From assembly GCF_018860625.1 (NCBI RefSeq), contig NZ_JAHKQB010000023.1, forward strand, positions 1 to 64,000: a DNA stretch of 64,000 nt, written 5' to 3'. Below are positions 60,967-64,000 of the stretch, in pieces. Position numbers and translations under genes: made by a program. A model generated the notes under the pieces. That model was given only the letters and a program-made list of their open reading frames with translations, was not told the DNA's origin and did no database searches. Within the stretch, counting starts at the first letter, position 1; each line of letters opens with the position of its first letter. Source of the DNA: Paracoccus sp. C2R09 (GTDB lineage: Bacteria; Pseudomonadota; Alphaproteobacteria; Rhodobacterales; Rhodobacteraceae).

Positions 60967-62652
60967 TTACTCCGCAGCGATGACCTTGGGCGCCTTGGCG
61001 GCCCGGGTCCTGGCATCGTTGGGCCGCGTGCCATGCTCGTATTCCTGGAGGAAATCCAGAACTTCCTGGCGGTAGGCGTAATAATCGGGATGCTCCAGCA
61101 GCGCCTTGCGGGTGCGGGGGCGCGGCAGATCGACCTTGGTGATCTTGCCGATCGTGGCCTGCGGGCCGTTCGTCATCATCACGACGCGGTCGGCCAGCAG
61201 GATCGCCTCGTCCACGTCATGGGTCACGCAGATCGCGGTGACCTTGGTCCGGGACCAGACCTCCATCAGAACCTCCTGCAACTCCCACCGGGTCAGGCTG
61301 TCCAGCATGCCGAAAGGCTCGTCCAGCAGCAGCAGCTTGGGCGACAGGGCGAAGGCGCGGGCGATGCCCACGCGCTGCTGCATGCCGTTCGACATCTCGC
61401 AGGCGGGACGGTCCATCGCGTCGGCCAGTCCGACCCGTTCAAGATAGTATTCCACGACATCCTGCCGTTCGGACTGGCTGGCGCGGGGATAGACCTTGTC
61501 CACGCCGACGCTGACGTTTTCCTTAGCCGTCAGCCAGGGGAACAGCGACGGCGATTGGAAGACGACGGCCCGTTCGGGATCGGCCCCCTGCACGTGGCGG
61601 CGGTCCAGCGTGATCGCGCCCTTGCTGATGTCGTTCAAGCCCGCGGCCATCGTCAGCACGGTGGATTTCCCGCAGCCCGAATGCCCGATCAGCGAGATGA
61701 ACTCTCCTCGGTCGATCTTGAGGTCGAAATCCTCGACCACGGTCAGAGGCCCTTTCGGCGTGGGATAGATCTTGTGCAGCTGCGAGAACTCAAGGAAGCG
61801 CTGCTCGGCCATCCCGGCCTGTGCCTCGACCACGGCCGAGGGTTTGCCGAAGATCGGGGTCACGTCGGGCAGCACGCGCGTGCCCTCGATCCGGGATTCG
61901 ATGCCCGCATCCATCAGGTATCCGGTGACGGCTGCGCGCAGCTTCTTGAAGGCCGCGTCGCTGTTCATCGCACCCCGATCGCGGGGGCGGGGAAGTTCAA
62001 CCCGAAATTCCCGGCCAAGCGTGCCATCGGGGTTCAGCGGCACGATGCGGTCGGCCAGCAGGATCGCCTCGTCCACGTCGTTCGTGATCAGGACGCAGGT
62101 CTTGCGGTCGGCGGCGCAGATGCGCTCGATCTCGTCGGCAAGGTTCGCGCGGGTCAGCGCGTCCAGCGCCGACAGCGGCTCGTCCAGCAGCAGCATCTCG
62201 GGGTCCATCGCCAGGGCCCGGGCGACGTTCACGCGCTGGCGCATCCCGCCCGACAGTTCCGCCGGACGCCGATGCGCGGCGTGGCCCAGCCCCACCATGC
62301 GGACATAGTGGTCGACCTTGGCGGCACGTTCGGCGCGCGACAGGTTCGGGAACATCGTGTCCACCGCCAGCGCCACGTTCCCGTTCACCGTCAGCCAGGG
62401 CATCAGCGAATAGGACTGGAAGATCACGCCGCGTTCGGGACCGGGTTCGGTGATCTCCTGCCCCTTGAAGGTGACACGGCCGCGGGTGGGGCGTTCCAGC
62501 CCCGCCATCAGGTTGATCAGCGTCGTCTTGCCCGTGCCGGAGAAGCCCAGGATCACCAGGAATTCGCCGGACTGGACCTGCAGGTCGACATCCTTCAGGA
62601 CGGTATTCTCACCGAAACCCTTCGAGACGCCCTTGAATTCGAGAACGGTCAT
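60967..62652 (-). CDS. Nitrate ABC transporter, two fused ATPases (NrtCD-like)
   Basis: 561 aa with two complete NBDs: Walker A GFSGTGKTT and GHSGCGKST, signatures LSGGMRQRVNVARAL and MSNGMQQRVGIARAF (the second changed), and Walker B MLLLDEPLSALD and LLLLDEPFGMLD. The first half ends in a linker of about 70 residues, shorter than the NrtC sensor domain. It energises NrtB uptake of nitrate/nitrite (or cyanate/bicarbonate relatives). Confidence 0.9.
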   Translation of the reverse strand: MTVLEFKGVSKGFGENTVLKDVDLQVQSGEFLVILGFSGTGKTTLINLMAGLERPTRGRVTFKGQEITEPGPERGVIFQSYSLMPWLTVNGNVALAVDTMFPNLSRAERAAKVDHYVRMVGLGHAAHRRPAELSGGMRQRVNVARALAMDPEMLLLDEPLSALDALTRANLADEIERICAADRKTCVLITNDVDEAILLADRIVPLNPDGTLGREFRVELPRPRDRGAMNSDAAFKKLRAAVTGYLMDAGIESRIEGTRVLPDVTPIFGKPSAVVEAQAGMAEQRFLEFSQLHKIYPTPKGPLTVVEDFDLKIDRGEFISLIGHSGCGKSTVLTMAAGLNDISKGAITLDRRHVQGADPERAVVFQSPSLFPWLTAKENVSVGVDKVYPRASQSERQDVVEYYLERVGLADAMDRPACEMSNGMQQRVGIARAFALSPKLLLLDEPFGMLDSLTRWELQEVLMEVWSRTKVTAICVTHDVDEAILLADRVVMMTNGPQATIGKITKVDLPRPRTRKALLEHPDYYAYRQEVLDFLQEYEHGTRPNDARTRAAKAPKVIAAE

Positions 62653-62662
62653 GATCGGCCCC

Positions 62663-63733
62663 TCAGCGGTTGTTGGTGAAGGTGAACAGCGACTGGATCG
62701 TGAACATCAGGCGGTCGAGCAGGAAGCCGATGATCCCGATGGTGAAGACCGCCACCATGATCTTGGCCAGCGACTGGCTGCTGCCGTTCTGGAACTCGTC
62801 CCAGACGAACTTGCCCAGGCCCGGGTTCTGGGCCAGCATCTCGGCCGCGATCAGGACCATCCAGCCCACCCCGAGCGACAGCCGCAGGCCGGTGAAGATC
62901 AGCGGCAGCGCGGATGGCAGGACCAGCTTGCGGATCTTGGTCCAGGTGCCCAGCTTCAGCACCTTCGAGACGTTGATCAGGTCCTTGTCGATGCTGGCCA
63001 CGCCAAGCGCCGTGTTGATCAGCGTGGGCCAGAGCGAACACAGCGTCACCGTGATCGCCGAGACGAGGAAGGATTTCTCGAACCAGCCGTCATCGCTGAC
63101 ATAGAGCGCCGAGACCACGATGGACACGATCGGCAGCCATGCCAGCGGAGAGACCGGCTTGAAGATCTGGATGATCGGGTTCAGCGCCGCATTGGCCGTG
63201 GGCGACAGGCCGGCCGCGATCCCCAGGGGAACCGCAACCGCCGTCGCCAGCAGGAAGCCAAAGAACACCGTCACGATCGAGGTCCAGATCTGCTGATAGT
63301 AGGTCGGCGCGCCGGTGAACTCGCGAAAGCGGGGCTCCTCGCCCTCGGCGATTCGGGCGGCATTGCGTTCGTCCTGCCGGGCATAGAAGTCGGCAGCCCG
63401 TTCGCGGGTGCGGATCGCGTCGTCGTTCAGGTTGACGACCTGTTCCCAGACCTGCGCCGGGCCGGGGATCGCCCCGAGCGATGTCTGCACACGGGGCGCA
63501 AGCACCGACCACATCATCAGGAACAGCGCGATGGCCAGAAGCGGCACCCCCAGAAGCCGCCACAATTCACGGCCCTGCGTGCGGGCATTGTCGCCCGCCG
63601 CGATCCGCATCATCGGCGTCAGCCAGCCCAGCCCCGCGACCTTCAGCCAAGCATCCGCCTTGTTGATGCGGGTGAAGTTGCGTTCACGGCGTGCCTCGCG
63701 GGCGGCGGTGAAATTCGGGTCGATGGTGGTCAT
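62663..63733 (-). CDS. nrtB: Nitrate ABC transporter permease (NrtB)
   Basis: 356 aa. A long N-terminal cytoplasmic stretch and first helix precede an inserted polar segment (about residues 70-140), then the BPD_transp_1 domain with the EAA-type loop (VSKVLKLGTWTKIRKLVLPSALP). Longer than cyanobacterial NrtB (about 280), as in other Rhodobacteraceae. Next to nrtA and the fused ATPase. Confidence 0.9.
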   Translation of the reverse strand: MTTIDPNFTAAREARRERNFTRINKADAWLKVAGLGWLTPMMRIAAGDNARTQGRELWRLLGVPLLAIALFLMMWSVLAPRVQTSLGAIPGPAQVWEQVVNLNDDAIRTRERAADFYARQDERNAARIAEGEEPRFREFTGAPTYYQQIWTSIVTVFFGFLLATAVAVPLGIAAGLSPTANAALNPIIQIFKPVSPLAWLPIVSIVVSALYVSDDGWFEKSFLVSAITVTLCSLWPTLINTALGVASIDKDLINVSKVLKLGTWTKIRKLVLPSALPLIFTGLRLSLGVGWMVLIAAEMLAQNPGLGKFVWDEFQNGSSQSLAKIMVAVFTIGIIGFLLDRLMFTIQSLFTFTNNR

Positions 63734-63744
63734 GATCCTGCCCC

Positions 63745-64000
63745 TCAGCCGGTGATTTCGCCATCGGCGATCTTCTGATCGCCGGTCAGGCCGATGGGGA
63801 AGCTGTCGATATAGGCGTTGGGCGTGCGCCCGTCATAGGGGATGCCGTCGATCAGCGTGTCCACCGGTTCCTTGAAGCCGTCGCTGTCGAAGGGGAAATC
63901 GCCCGCATCTGCCAGCCCCTCGTCCACCAGGCTCTGGGCGGCTGCAAGATAGATGTCGGGGCGGTACACGGATTTCGCGACGTCGTGATACCATTCGTCG
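63745..64000 (-). CDS. nrtA: Nitrate-binding protein NrtA, C-terminal part (cut by window)
   Basis: The frame runs through the right edge and ends at 63745. The visible DEWYHDVAKSVYRPDIYLAA and SDGFKEPVDTLIDGIPYDGRTPNAYI match the C-terminus of NrtA/CmpA-type binding proteins. A GTG at 63969 inside is not the start. The promoter and any NasT/NasS-type control lie outside the window. Confidence 0.85.
   Translation of the reverse strand, partial: DEWYHDVAKSVYRPDIYLAAAQSLVDEGLADAGDFPFDSDGFKEPVDTLIDGIPYDGRTPNAYIDSFPIGLTGDQKIADGEITG

Noticed and set aside
1..64000. CRISPR arrays, tRNA or rRNA genes, intact insertion sequences
   Set aside because: None was seen by reading both strands. The longest repeats found are the short regulatory or hairpin repeats listed.

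Overview
This 64 kb window is high-GC DNA packed with short, often ATGA-overlapping operons. The gene content (TRAP transporters, Urt/Fmd-type amide transporter, Nas/Nrt nitrate assimilation, OpgC/OpgG, NDH-2, ECF-type promoter motifs) points to an alphaproteobacterium of the Rhodobacteraceae, most likely Paracoccus or a close relative. That placement is inference from gene families, not a database result. I saw no rRNA, tRNA, CRISPR array, intact insertion sequence or prophage.

Layout. 0.1-0.4 kb: a small hypothetical gene behind a good match to an EcfG general-stress promoter. 0.4-6.5 kb: a hexuronate-type operon (uxuA, AGE-family epimerase, dctPQM TRAP transporter) divergent from a FadR-type GntR regulator. 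6.6-9.9 kb: a four-gene cassette (GT2 glycosyltransferase, acyl-CoA-dehydrogenase-like protein, PIG-L deacetylase, NodS-like methyltransferase). 10-16.3 kb: an RND efflux operon with an alpha/beta hydrolase, divergent from a TetR gene, with a perfect 12-6-12 palindrome between them. 16.4-19 kb: a DUF3500 protein and small exported or membrane proteins, including a DedA protein.

19-41 kb is the most interesting part: a block for organic-nitrogen uptake and catabolism. It holds two amidases, a 60-aa protein and an RbsABC-type ABC transporter; an MFS transporter; a HutC-type GntR regulator; a RutA-type flavin monooxygenase followed by an N-carbamoylsarcosine-amidase-like cysteine hydrolase; formamidase (fmdA), fmdB and a UrtABCDE-type amide/urea ABC transporter whose binding-protein gene is frameshifted in a G tract. 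A two-component system follows, whose kinase is fused to a complete NCS1 (nucleobase/hydantoin permease) domain. Six copies of one palindrome, best form AAGTCCGGACTT, sit in exactly the three intergenic regions around the MFS, GntR and rutA genes. They define a local regulon. I infer a pathway that imports an N-heterocycle or amide, opens it oxidatively with the RutA homologue, and releases small amides such as formamide for FmdA. The substrate is unknown.

41-55 kb is mixed: a GST, NDH-2, a decayed membrane-protein gene, a dehalogenase-like hydrolase, a YHS-domain protein, a TTC38-like TPR protein, osmoregulated periplasmic glucan genes (opgC, opgG), a CaiB/BaiF CoA-transferase with a ThDP enzyme, and a DUR3-like urea symporter with a tiny membrane partner. 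55.6-64 kb: an assimilatory nitrate operon on the minus strand (nrtA, nrtB, a fused nrtCD ATPase, nirB, nirD, nasA), cut by the window end inside nrtA. Nitrogen acquisition (nitrate, urea, formamide, probably an N-heterocycle) is the unifying theme of the right-hand two thirds.
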